From: CAZFER01 sp964517495
GTDB lineage: Bacteria > Hinthialibacterota > Hinthialibacteria > Hinthialibacterales > Hinthialibacteraceae
Assembly (NCBI GenBank): GCA_964517495.1
Contig: CAZFER010000029.1
Span: forward strand, 1 to 64,000
DNA length: 64,000 nucleotides
Direction of reading: 5' to 3'
The first letter of the stretch is position 1. Every line of letters starts with the position of its first letter. This document shows, piece after piece, positions 53,868 through 62,610 of this stretch. Made by a program: the position numbers and the translations under genes. A model generated the notes under the pieces. The model made no database searches and was not told where the DNA came from. It was given only the letters and a program-made list of their open reading frames with translations.

Positions 53868-54308
53868 TTACTCTGCCAATGATTCAACTCGAGGCACGCT
53901 TGATATTGAAAGGCAGTGTTTTACTGCATTATAAATTTGCTGTTTATTGGCATCAATGGTAATCGTATAAGACACTCCCTGCGCTGAAGCATCAATAGCC
54001 CTTTGAGGAACATCTGCTTTTGATAACAACAGGATACGAATTTTAGGTTTCGAACGTTTGATTACGGAAATAACTTTAAAACCATGATAAAATGGCATCC
54101 GGTCATCATAAATGATCAAATCAGGATTTTTCGATAATACATTGGCTATTGCATTTTTGGGATCAGAGCTATCAAAAATAACCGCTCCCTTTGAATCAAG
54201 GCTCTCACGAATTCTTTGATTCAATGCTTTATCTTCAGTAATGATAAACACTTTTTTACTGCGAAATGCAGCAGTTGAACTTTGTTGTTGCACTCCATTA
54301 GCTGACAT
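53868..54308 (-). CDS. Response-regulator receiver-like protein, degenerate
   Basis: About 146 aa from the ATG at 54308 (GGAGG 11 nt upstream); a longer frame from 54368 lacks support. Residues 20-140 have the CheY fold: KKVFIITEDKALNQRIRESL, then NPDLIIYDDRMPFYHGFKVI with the phospho-acceptor Asp, and IRILLLSKADVPQRAIDASA. The conserved Lys of the last strand is missing: the usual DYLxKP is replaced by SYTITIDANKQ. So phospho-signalling is questionable, and a constitutive or binding-only role is possible. No output domain. Confidence 0.78.
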   Translation of the reverse strand: MSANGVQQQSSTAAFRSKKVFIITEDKALNQRIRESLDSKGAVIFDSSDPKNAIANVLSKNPDLIIYDDRMPFYHGFKVISVIKRSKPKIRILLLSKADVPQRAIDASAQGVSYTITIDANKQQIYNAVKHCLSISSVPRVESLAE

Positions 54309-54522
54309 CTTTATATAAACCTCCAAAAAGGTGATTTGTCTTCTTCCTTGCACTAAAAATTGTAACATTTTAGAATTGGAATGTCTGGAAATTATCGAAA
54401 ATACCTGAGGTACAAATCCATATCTCGATAAAGAAGCGAATCTCTGTCAAGACAGAACAGATCCAATCCATGGAATTTATTGACTTTATATTATAGCTTA
54501 ATAAAGATTTAAGCAAAGGATT

Positions 54523-54562
54523 CAAGAAAACAAACCGGCCATACCACGGGGTATGGCCGGCT
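54523..54562 (-). terminator. Terminator of the PQQ-propeller gene
   Basis: On the minus strand, CCGGCCATACC and GGTATGGCCGG pair around a CCGT loop, followed by TTTGTTTTCTT. It lies about 23 bp after the stop at 54585. Confidence 0.88.
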
Positions 54563-54584
54563 TGATTTTCTAAATTATGCCTGG

Positions 54585-57500
54585 TTATTCACCTTGCTGT
54601 GATCGATCTCTCACAGGATTCTTTTTGGTATCATTCGATTGAGAAGGACGAGATGCTAACTGACTGGAAATCAACTCGATACCACATAATATTGGCGCTG
54701 CTTCCTCAGTTAAAGAATCAAATCGAATGATCAGTTGGCCATCAACCATAACATTGTCAAATTCCTTTACAACTGTTTTCCGAATCGCTCCTGCTTCTTT
54801 GACAATATCAAATTGATTGAGAGTCCTTTGATCTTGAATCACAACATTAAAAACCCTTTCACCGGCCTTTTTCCTTTCTGGCTCAGCAAAAATTAAGCGG
54901 ACAATATACTTTTGAGTAGCAGTTTGATCATCAAACAATGGGATTTTGATCTGAGTAATCCCTTTAACTCCAGATGCAGCAACCCAATTATATTGATCTC
55001 CACGAAAGCGAGATGAATGATGCAAATACCAATCCGGTTCTAATGGCTGCGTTACAACTGAAAATTTGGGAGAAGGTCCACCGACGATGGGATATTCAAG
55101 CCACAGCGTGCCATTGTTAGCCTTTCGATCCCCGGGTGCCCCCAAGTTGATACCTAATCGCTCTACTGGACCACTTTCCAAATCAAAGTTATTAAATGTC
55201 CAATATTCGACACTGGGATCATGTATCATGGCCAAAGAGGTCTGATTTTGATAACTGCACGAGCATGTTCGCGTATAATCGGGTGCATTCAACACCCCAT
55301 TGGCGGCCACAAGGGTGGCAGTACAACCGGATTTAAACCCACCTAAATTACCCGTGCCGCCATCGGTGGCCAGGTCGAAAAAGCCGGCCGCCGCCGAACG
55401 AAACGTCATCAAATGCTCACTGGCAATCGCATAATTACACCCGTAATTCCGCCGGTAAAACCAAGGTGATTCCACCCCAGTTATGGGATTAATTCGATTT
55501 ACTTGATCACCCGTCAATAAACTAAAGGAAAACGGTTCGGTGATTATGGTATCACCATGGATAATGCAAGGTCCTCGATATTCCGTGTTATTTTCCCATA
55601 GAAGATCACCACTCGAACCTTGATAAGCATTCATCTGCTCACTAGGTTCACCAGCCAACATATCCCGTGAAGCCCGGCCTGCTTGAAGCAGGATATCATG
55701 CTCGTTCGAATACCCCAGCCAGGTTCCAAATATATTATCGGTTTCACTCCAAACAATATCACCATCTGTGATATCAAATGCTAATAAACGTGATGTACCT
55801 ATATGCTTGCGACCCCGGCGGTTAAGTTGTTCCACAATCAAATCGGGCATGCGATCAATGCAAAAAATCTTATCATTTCCCGCAACAATCGCATTATGCC
55901 GCATACCATGATTGGATTCATACGTCCAGATCACCTCTCCTGAATGACGGTTCATCACCATAAGCCGCTTGCTGGAAGTGATATCATAGTTATGAAATGG
56001 ATTTCTTCTGGATGATGAATTATTCCCTGACTTTATAATTTCAGAATATGCAACAAAATCAGCCCCCGCGATTAAATAATCTTTATAAACACCTATATAA
56101 CCCCATCTCGGTGGTTTCTCATCCCCTGGAAGCATAGGCAATTCAATGGCTTGTAATTCCTCACCGCTTGCGGGATGCAATACAAGGCATTTCCGGCTTT
56201 GCAAAACGTAGACTTTATCTTTGGTCACCACATAATTGGTGCCACGCGCATTGGCTCCGGGAATATGAACCTGGTTATAAGACGTATCCAATGGTGTATC
56301 CTTATATGTTTCATCAAAATAGACTCCAAAATTGTTTAAATCCGGTATGGTCTTTTTCCACAAAACTCGCCCTGTATAAACATCACGGGCGCTTAAGGAA
56401 TCCATTCCCTCGATAAATAACCGTCCATTGACAACCTGTTCAGGTGGTCCATGGCCATGCCGTGGCAGAACATCCATATTTGAGCTTCCACCGAACCAAA
56501 GAATGCCTAATGGGAGTTTTATTCGCTTATCGTCTGATTTTACAGTATTTGCGATATTACCATATTGGTGGTTCCAATCCGACGAACCAGGTATTGCCCC
56601 CTCCCGAATCAGTAAAAGCAACCCATTTTTCTGCTCTATTTTCGCATTGGGTAAATTGGCATTTTGAATGGTATTTTTAAGTTCCAAGGCTGAATCTTCA
56701 TTATTAACCTTTATACATATAGTCCCCCCATAAGGCCGAAGCATACGGTAAAGATTGTCAAATAATGCTTCACTGACCTCCCCCCCCAAACCTTCACTGT
56801 CTGAAATAACCATTAACGATGCTAAATAGTTAGGACCATTGAAGTTAAGAGGATTTCCATGTTGGACTGAAAAGCGTTTGCCATGCAGGCCATTTTGCAC
56901 AAATCGTTCCCTTAATTGTTTAACTTCAGAGGCATCAGACTCAATGGCAATGAGCCTTAGATCAGAATTGCGTAATAATGCTTCTTCTAACTCACCATTC
57001 TTTGCGGATAAAGAAAACGCATAGCCTTCATCTATCCTGGAGGTTTCGAGGATGGTTTGAGCGAGCGCTTCGGCATCCTCATCCAATGGCTCTGTCTTTT
57101 TAATCAAGGGATGAACGACAGGATCGCTCTTCTCACCACCAAAGGTATATATCTTTCCATCCAAGGTCACCACAAACAATTTGTTATCTGCCGCGATTAA
57201 ACGAGACGCCATCCCATCAATCTCAGCCTGCCATGAAACGGATGGTTTTGTGTTAGTATCACTTAGATCAATGGCTACGACCTGATTATCTCCACCTGCA
57301 TACAGGCGGTTTCCTGCTTTGATCAAATCACCGCTTGCATCAACATCCAGTGACCATAATTGATTGAATTCCCATTCTGAATGTTTCTCGATTTTAACCT
57401 CTTTGGTATGAGGATCTGTTACTTTGTTTTCATATTCAACCAATCCCATGTTTGCATAATCAAACGCTTGTACGGGTTGGCCCATACAATAGAAGGCCTG

Positions 57501-58451
57501 AGGACTCAATACGGGGATTTTTCCAAATTGATTGATGATTCGTTTGCCATTGTTCAAATCATAAATACTCGTTACCAAATCACGATGATAATTGATGAAA
57601 TAATCATCGATGGCACATACAAAAGCGCCACCGGTTTTCCCTGAACTGGCTAATCGGTAATAAAGCATTTTTCCCGTTTTCAGATCAAAGCAGGCAGGTA
57701 CTGATCGCCCACCCGGAACAAGCAGTTTTTCACCCGAAATAACAAGAATTCCTTGGGGAGCGACGCTGGCAAACGAGGGGGAATTGTGGGGTTGATCGAT
57801 AAAGTCGGCACTAAAACTATCATTAATCCAGACTTCCTCACCTGTTTCAGCATCCAGTGCAAACAAAAAGACACCCATAAATGGCCAGATTCCAGAGGCA
57901 AAATAAACTACGCCATCCTTAATCACCGGTCCGCCACGTGCCGGCCAGGTTGAAATTAGACGCTCATTGCCTAAAATTTTACGTTCTTTGGGTACTCCAC
58001 TATATTTCCAAACCAATTCCCCGCTTTCAATATCGACGCAATAAAGATAGCCATCATCACTGACAAAATAAACATTTCCCTGATCAGCAACAGGTGGCAG
58101 GCGTACGGGGCCTTCCGCATAAAACGCCCATTTTTCTTCACCGGTTTCTGTATCCAAGGCCACCAGGCGATCATAAGCGTTGGAACCAGCCAGCATCGTT
58201 TTCCCAACCACGATGGGTTCATATACCCGGTCGAATTGCATTAAATCCCGGTTGAGGGGATCATCCCAGGTAGGTACAAGGGCTGGATAGTCCCTAACCC
58301 ATTGAACAAACAGTTCTTCCGGAAGCGATTGGGGTGATGCGGCTGTTCGGCCAGCATCATATCGCCACATCGGCCAGTCGTCTGCCGAAACGCTGGTCAA
58401 AAAACAACAACTCAATAAAATGCAAACTATTCCCATTTTCAGAAAATTCAT
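54585..58451 (-). CDS. Giant secreted PQQ-propeller protein with methyltransferase-like and malectin-like domains
   Basis: A 1288-aa exported protein (signal peptide MGIVCILLSCCFLTSVSADD). Residues 25-450 are PQQ-type propeller repeats (YDRLVALDTETGEEKWAFYA, VYFVSDDGYLYCVDIESGEL). Residues about 454-620 resemble a class I SAM methyltransferase (LRLIAIESDASEVKQLRERF, LFDNLYRMLRPYGGTICIKV), but the glycine motif I is missing (AFSLSAKNGELEEA). Residues about 640-1130 are a second propeller (VYTGRVLWKKTIPDLNNFGV, LMVMNRHSGEVIWTYESNHG). Residues about 1137-1265 look malectin-like (YIVRLIFAEPERKKAGERVF, VVIQDQRTLNQFDIVKEAGA). A degenerate methyltransferase outside the cytoplasm cannot use SAM, so it is probably structural. 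Function unknown. Confidence 0.82.
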   Translation of the reverse strand: MNFLKMGIVCILLSCCFLTSVSADDWPMWRYDAGRTAASPQSLPEELFVQWVRDYPALVPTWDDPLNRDLMQFDRVYEPIVVGKTMLAGSNAYDRLVALDTETGEEKWAFYAEGPVRLPPVADQGNVYFVSDDGYLYCVDIESGELVWKYSGVPKERKILGNERLISTWPARGGPVIKDGVVYFASGIWPFMGVFLFALDAETGEEVWINDSFSADFIDQPHNSPSFASVAPQGILVISGEKLLVPGGRSVPACFDLKTGKMLYYRLASSGKTGGAFVCAIDDYFINYHRDLVTSIYDLNNGKRIINQFGKIPVLSPQAFYCMGQPVQAFDYANMGLVEYENKVTDPHTKEVKIEKHSEWEFNQLWSLDVDASGDLIKAGNRLYAGGDNQVVAIDLSDTNTKPSVSWQAEIDGMASRLIAADNKLFVVTLDGKIYTFGGEKSDPVVHPLIKKTEPLDEDAEALAQTILETSRIDEGYAFSLSAKNGELEEALLRNSDLRLIAIESDASEVKQLRERFVQNGLHGKRFSVQHGNPLNFNGPNYLASLMVISDSEGLGGEVSEALFDNLYRMLRPYGGTICIKVNNEDSALELKNTIQNANLPNAKIEQKNGLLLLIREGAIPGSSDWNHQYGNIANTVKSDDKRIKLPLGILWFGGSSNMDVLPRHGHGPPEQVVNGRLFIEGMDSLSARDVYTGRVLWKKTIPDLNNFGVYFDETYKDTPLDTSYNQVHIPGANARGTNYVVTKDKVYVLQSRKCLVLHPASGEELQAIELPMLPGDEKPPRWGYIGVYKDYLIAGADFVAYSEIIKSGNNSSSRRNPFHNYDITSSKRLMVMNRHSGEVIWTYESNHGMRHNAIVAGNDKIFCIDRMPDLIVEQLNRRGRKHIGTSRLLAFDITDGDIVWSETDNIFGTWLGYSNEHDILLQAGRASRDMLAGEPSEQMNAYQGSSGDLLWENNTEYRGPCIIHGDTIITEPFSFSLLTGDQVNRINPITGVESPWFYRRNYGCNYAIASEHLMTFRSAAAGFFDLATDGGTGNLGGFKSGCTATLVAANGVLNAPDYTRTCSCSYQNQTSLAMIHDPSVEYWTFNNFDLESGPVERLGINLGAPGDRKANNGTLWLEYPIVGGPSPKFSVVTQPLEPDWYLHHSSRFRGDQYNWVAASGVKGITQIKIPLFDDQTATQKYIVRLIFAEPERKKAGERVFNVVIQDQRTLNQFDIVKEAGAIRKTVVKEFDNVMVDGQLIIRFDSLTEEAAPILCGIELISSQLASRPSQSNDTKKNPVRDRSQQGE

Positions 58452-58487
58452 AGTAACTCCTTATATAACTTTTTAAAATTATTGAAT

Positions 58488-59426
58488 TTATGTACTAAGC
58501 TGATCTATGGCCTTTTTTCCTTTTTGACATGCCTCATAAGCGTCGGGCACCTCCCATGCATCAATCATGATCCATCCCTCAAAACCACCATCTTTAAGTA
58601 TTTTCAGGGATTTGTGAATATCCACATGACCATCACCGCACGGTAGATGTTTGGAGGTACCACCATCACGCAATGTTCCATCAGTATCTGTGAGATGCAC
58701 ATAACCGATATTCTCAACACCAACTCGCTCCAGCATCTCATGGGGCTTACCTGTAGAACCGTTCATTAAATCATAATGGCTGGGATCATACATGGTTTTC
58801 ATAGCGGGATGGCCGGTTTGTACTAAAATTTGTTTAAGGTGCTCTTCTGTATTGAACACAAATGGCGGCTCAATTTCAAAAGAAGCAAGCAATCCCAAAT
58901 CGGCAACAATCTCTCCAACCTTTCGAAAAGATTTACTTAAGCGTTCAATAGCCTGATCAATGGTTTGTCCCCTTAATCCACCACCCGGCCAAAGACCAAT
59001 ACAATCACACCCCACCATTTTGGCAAAACGAGCCCGATTTTGAATGGTTTTAAGCCACTGTCTCCGTTCTTCTGGATCAGGTGAAAAGGCACCTCCAGCA
59101 CTTAATTGAATCGAAAATATTTGCAAACCAAAACAATCATACAATCTCCGCAGGGCCTCAATACGCTCTCTTTCTTCCGCTAGTGGATAGCCACCCATCG
59201 GCCAATTGGAAACTAATTCCACCCCATCGAATTGGTGATTCGAAGCAAAATCAAGAATTTCCCAAATTGGATATGTTTTGTTATATTTTCGAGTACCCGA
59301 TTCAAAGCCATTTAGTCCAATAGCCGTTTTCCACGATTTTGTATTATCCGAGGCAAGAGCATTTACAGTATTCATCCACCCATACAAGACAGCACTCACG
59401 GTCGATAAAAAAGAACGTCTTCTCAT
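58488..59426 (-). CDS. Tat-exported sugar phosphate isomerase/epimerase-like protein
   Basis: About 312 aa from the ATG at 59426, with GAGG 12 nt upstream (a GTG at 59438 is too near it). MRRRSFLSTVSAVLYGWMNT is a twin-arginine-type signal. The body is an AP_endonuc_2 / xylose-isomerase-like TIM barrel: WEILDFASNHQFDGVELVSN, VGCDCIGLWPGGGLRG, MKTMYDPSHYDLMNGS, VENIGYVHLTDTDGTLR and GWIMIDAWEV, with metal-binding Glu, Asp and His. It lies 36 bp after the start side of the PQQ gene and probably in the same operon. Substrate unknown, probably an extracellular sugar. Confidence 0.85.
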   Translation of the reverse strand: MRRRSFLSTVSAVLYGWMNTVNALASDNTKSWKTAIGLNGFESGTRKYNKTYPIWEILDFASNHQFDGVELVSNWPMGGYPLAEERERIEALRRLYDCFGLQIFSIQLSAGGAFSPDPEERRQWLKTIQNRARFAKMVGCDCIGLWPGGGLRGQTIDQAIERLSKSFRKVGEIVADLGLLASFEIEPPFVFNTEEHLKQILVQTGHPAMKTMYDPSHYDLMNGSTGKPHEMLERVGVENIGYVHLTDTDGTLRDGGTSKHLPCGDGHVDIHKSLKILKDGGFEGWIMIDAWEVPDAYEACQKGKKAIDQLST

Positions 59427-59556
59427 AAATCCACTCACCTCATTTCTTTTTTAATCAGAAAGGATAGATGATTGTCTGTAGTTTTGGTAGCATATCTTAA
59501 CAGCATTTCAGTATTTAAACTTTAAAATGTTTGGAAATTATTTGGAGAAATCAAAT

Positions 59557-61245
59557 ATGTTAGGGAAAATATCCAATTCAATTCAATTAATCACTTTATG
59601 TTTTTTGCTTATCATTCTCCCGTCCTTCGTCCAATCAGCTGATGAGATACCCACCGCGGATGAGTCGGATTTGCAATGGTTTCGTGATGCGAAGTTCGGC
59701 CTATTTATCCATTGGGGACCCGTTAGCCAGGTGGGGACAGAGATAGGATGGTCACGCGGGGGAGAACGCAAATTTCCCAAGGGGAAAGGTCAAATTCCGG
59801 TCGCCATCTATGACAATCTCTACAGGCAGTTCAATCCCACCCAATTCGATGCTCAGGAATGGGTAGAAGTGGCCCAACAAGCGGGAATGAAATATTTGGT
59901 CTTCACCACGAAACACCACGATGGTTTCTGTATGTTTGATAGCCAGCAAACAGACTACAAAATCACCAATTCTCCTTTTGGACGGGATGTAACTGGATTA
60001 CTGGCGGAAGCATGCCACCGGGCTGGAATTAAACTGGGCTTTTACCATTCACCTCCCGATTGGCATCATCCTGATTATTTCACCGATAACCATGAAAAAT
60101 ATATCGAATATCTCCACAGTCAAGCAAAAGAATTGTGCTCCAATTATGGCAAGGTCTCTATCTTTTGGTTTGATGGATTGGGGGGAAAACCCGAGTATTG
60201 GGATTCACCCTCCCTGATTCGGATGATTCGTGAACTACAGCCTGGGATTCTCATCAATAACCGTGCGGGATTACCTCAGGATTTTGATACGCCCGAACAA
60301 CGAGTTGGGCGCTTTCAAAATGACCGTCCCTGGGAAAGTTGTATCACTATATGCCAGCAATGGGCATGGAAACCGAATGACAAGTTGAAATCACTCAAAG
60401 AATGCATCGACACACTCGTGCGTTGTGTGGGAGGAGATGGGAACTTGCTACTTAATGTCGGGCCAATGCCCAACGGTGAGATCGAACAACGGCAAATCAA
60501 TCGATTGAAAGAAATTGGGCAATGGCTCACGAAATACGGTAGTAGCATTTACAACACACGCGGGGGACCCTTCAAACCTGGCCAATGGGGAGCAAGCACT
60601 TATGAAGGAAATACAATTTATCTTCACATCTTGGATTGGCTCGATGAAGAAACACTTCATTTTCCTGGAATTAGTAAACAAATCGTGCAAAGCCAAACTC
60701 TTACTGGTGGCAAAGCATCTGTCAAACAGAACGAGGAAGGCATTATAGTATCCTTACCCTCCAAGCATCATGATCCTCTGGATAGCATCATTGCTCTTCA
60801 ATTGGATGGTCCTGCTAAAGATATTAAACCCCTTACTGTTGAACGTTATCACTCCCTCGCTTATGAAAAACCCTCCAAAGCATCCAATGTTTTTCGAAAT
60901 CAAACCCATTCATATGGCCCAGATAAAGCATTTGATGATGATATGGGTACCCGTTGGGCCACCGATTCCGGAACCAATGAAGCTTGGCTTAGCGTTGACC
61001 TGGGTGAATCCAAAACCATTCGCCAAATCCATATTTATGAAGAATATGATCGAATTCAAGCATTCGAATTACAATATAAAGAACAGGATGAGTGGAAAAC
61101 ATTCCATAAAGGCAAAACGATTGGAAATCAGTATAAGCTCAGTTTCGATCCATTTAACGCTCGTCACATTCGTTTAAAAATAAACAAAGCGTCGGAAGGA
61201 CCAACCATTTGGGAATTTCATGTGTTCAACAATACTGAAAAGTAA
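59557..61245 (+). CDS. Alpha-L-fucosidase, GH29, with F5/8C domain
   Basis: About 562 aa from the ATG at 59557 (TTTGGAGAAA upstream); an ATG at 59527 has no ribosome site. Signal peptide LITLCFLLIILPSFVQSA. The catalytic barrel has LFIHWGPVSQVGTEIGWS, YLVFTTKHHDGFCMFDSQQT and the nucleophile Asp in SIFWFDGLGGKPEYWD, then NNRAGLPQDF and LLLNVGPMPNGEI. Residues about 445-560 are a discoidin-type (F5/8C) carbohydrate-binding domain (SYGPDKAFDDDMGTRWATDS, WLSVDLGESKTIRQIHIYEE). It releases terminal fucose, and the binding domain holds it to glycans. It diverges from the isomerase gene. Confidence 0.95.
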   Translation: MLGKISNSIQLITLCFLLIILPSFVQSADEIPTADESDLQWFRDAKFGLFIHWGPVSQVGTEIGWSRGGERKFPKGKGQIPVAIYDNLYRQFNPTQFDAQEWVEVAQQAGMKYLVFTTKHHDGFCMFDSQQTDYKITNSPFGRDVTGLLAEACHRAGIKLGFYHSPPDWHHPDYFTDNHEKYIEYLHSQAKELCSNYGKVSIFWFDGLGGKPEYWDSPSLIRMIRELQPGILINNRAGLPQDFDTPEQRVGRFQNDRPWESCITICQQWAWKPNDKLKSLKECIDTLVRCVGGDGNLLLNVGPMPNGEIEQRQINRLKEIGQWLTKYGSSIYNTRGGPFKPGQWGASTYEGNTIYLHILDWLDEETLHFPGISKQIVQSQTLTGGKASVKQNEEGIIVSLPSKHHDPLDSIIALQLDGPAKDIKPLTVERYHSLAYEKPSKASNVFRNQTHSYGPDKAFDDDMGTRWATDSGTNEAWLSVDLGESKTIRQIHIYEEYDRIQAFELQYKEQDEWKTFHKGKTIGNQYKLSFDPFNARHIRLKINKASEGPTIWEFHVFNNTEK

Positions 61246-61464
61246 AGAGTTTCTATATTGATAAACCATCACAATAACATTTTTTAGAACATTTTTGAGT
61301 TCTCAAGCGACCTTTATTATATGTGGTTATGCTGATTCTTTATGTGTTTTCATGTAGCTGAAAGGATAAAAAACAAGATTATGCTTCACTCAAATTCCAT
61401 TCTTAATATAAAAACAAACTTTCAATAATCATAACCAAAGATAAATCAACAGATTAGGGAATAG

Positions 61465-62610
61465 ACTTTTTTTTGCTGCCAGGCAAAGAAAGCAGGTGGA
61501 ATTATTTTCGGACGCATTTTTTTCATCCTGAGTTTGGTTGCGACAGTATTACTCATATGGAAATGGGAGACTGTGATTGCACTTATACCATCAGAGAAAC
61601 CCATCCAAACTGAAGAATTGGGGACATCTACACCAGCAGTACGGGTAATCACAACACCAATAAAAATAATGTCCAATGACCGTATCTTTGAAGCATTGGG
61701 AACAGGACGCGCTCAACAATCGATCAGAATCTACCCGGCTGTTGCAGAGGAGATTTTATCTATAAATTTCAAAGCTGGGGATCGAGTTCAAGCAGGAGAT
61801 GTGCTGGTTCAGTTGGATGACCGTGAAGAAAAACTGGCTGTACAAATGGCCGAAGTTAACCTGAAAGAGGCAAAGAGTCTTCTCAATCGCTATGAATTAG
61901 CCGTAAAGGATGGTGCTGTTCCCGAAAGCGAAGTGGATTCTGCACGAGCCTCAGTTGATGTTGCCAAGGTTGAACTTGATCAAGCCAAACTTGAATTGGA
62001 GGAACGTAAAATTCGCGCTCCGTTTGCCGGTGTTGTGGGTTTACCTCGTGTTGATCCGGGAGATCGCGTGGATCCCAGCACTCTGATCACTGGTTTGGAT
62101 GACCGAACCATCTTACAGGTTGATTTCGAAGTTCCTGAAGAACTGGCTGGAGCGTTGCGCCAGGAACAGACCGTCACTGCCACCACACCCGCTTATCCCG
62201 ATATGACATTCTCAGGAATAATTGAAGCACTTGAAAGCCGAGTGGACCCCCAAAAACGAACCATCATGGCTCGAGCCAATATTGAAAATATCAATGATCT
62301 GCTCCGACCAGGCATGTCTTTTGCCACCCGATTGGAACTTAAGGGAGCTACATACCCTACCGTGCCGGAGATATCACTTCAATGGGGACGGGAAGGCTCT
62401 TTTGTTTGGATCATTCGCGAAGATACCGCCCATAAAGTATTTGTCCGCGTGGTTGCACGAACCTCAGGCAATGTGTTGGTGGAAGGTGACTTGAAAGAAA
62501 ATGAGCCAGTCGTTGTGGAAGGCATACAACGCTTGCAGCCGAACCGCCGTGTCATCTCGACGGAATTGAATGAAATACTGGAAGACAATAACGAGGTTAG
62601 TTTTCAATGA
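61465..62610 (+). CDS. RND efflux periplasmic adaptor (MFP/HlyD type)
   Basis: The clear frame from TTG 61534 encodes 358 residues, but it is open from 61465 and the upstream residues (KKAGGIIFGRIFFILSLVAT) make a natural N-terminal membrane anchor, so the true start is earlier and not an ATG in this frame, or an indel in the T8 run at 61467-61474 hides it. The body is standard: biotinyl-lipoyl parts AVAEEILSINFKAGDRVQAG and IRAPFAGVVGLPRVDPGDRV flanking a coiled-coil hairpin (VNLKEAKSLLNRYELAVKDG), and a beta-barrel (VDPQKRTIMARANIENINDL). It links an inner-membrane pump to an outer-membrane channel. Its stop overlaps the pump gene by 4 bp. Confidence 0.88.
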   Translation, partial: TFFCCQAKKAGGIIFGRIFFILSLVATVLLIWKWETVIALIPSEKPIQTEELGTSTPAVRVITTPIKIMSNDRIFEALGTGRAQQSIRIYPAVAEEILSINFKAGDRVQAGDVLVQLDDREEKLAVQMAEVNLKEAKSLLNRYELAVKDGAVPESEVDSARASVDVAKVELDQAKLELEERKIRAPFAGVVGLPRVDPGDRVDPSTLITGLDDRTILQVDFEVPEELAGALRQEQTVTATTPAYPDMTFSGIIEALESRVDPQKRTIMARANIENINDLLRPGMSFATRLELKGATYPTVPEISLQWGREGSFVWIIREDTAHKVFVRVVARTSGNVLVEGDLKENEPVVVEGIQRLQPNRRVISTELNEILEDNNEVSFQ

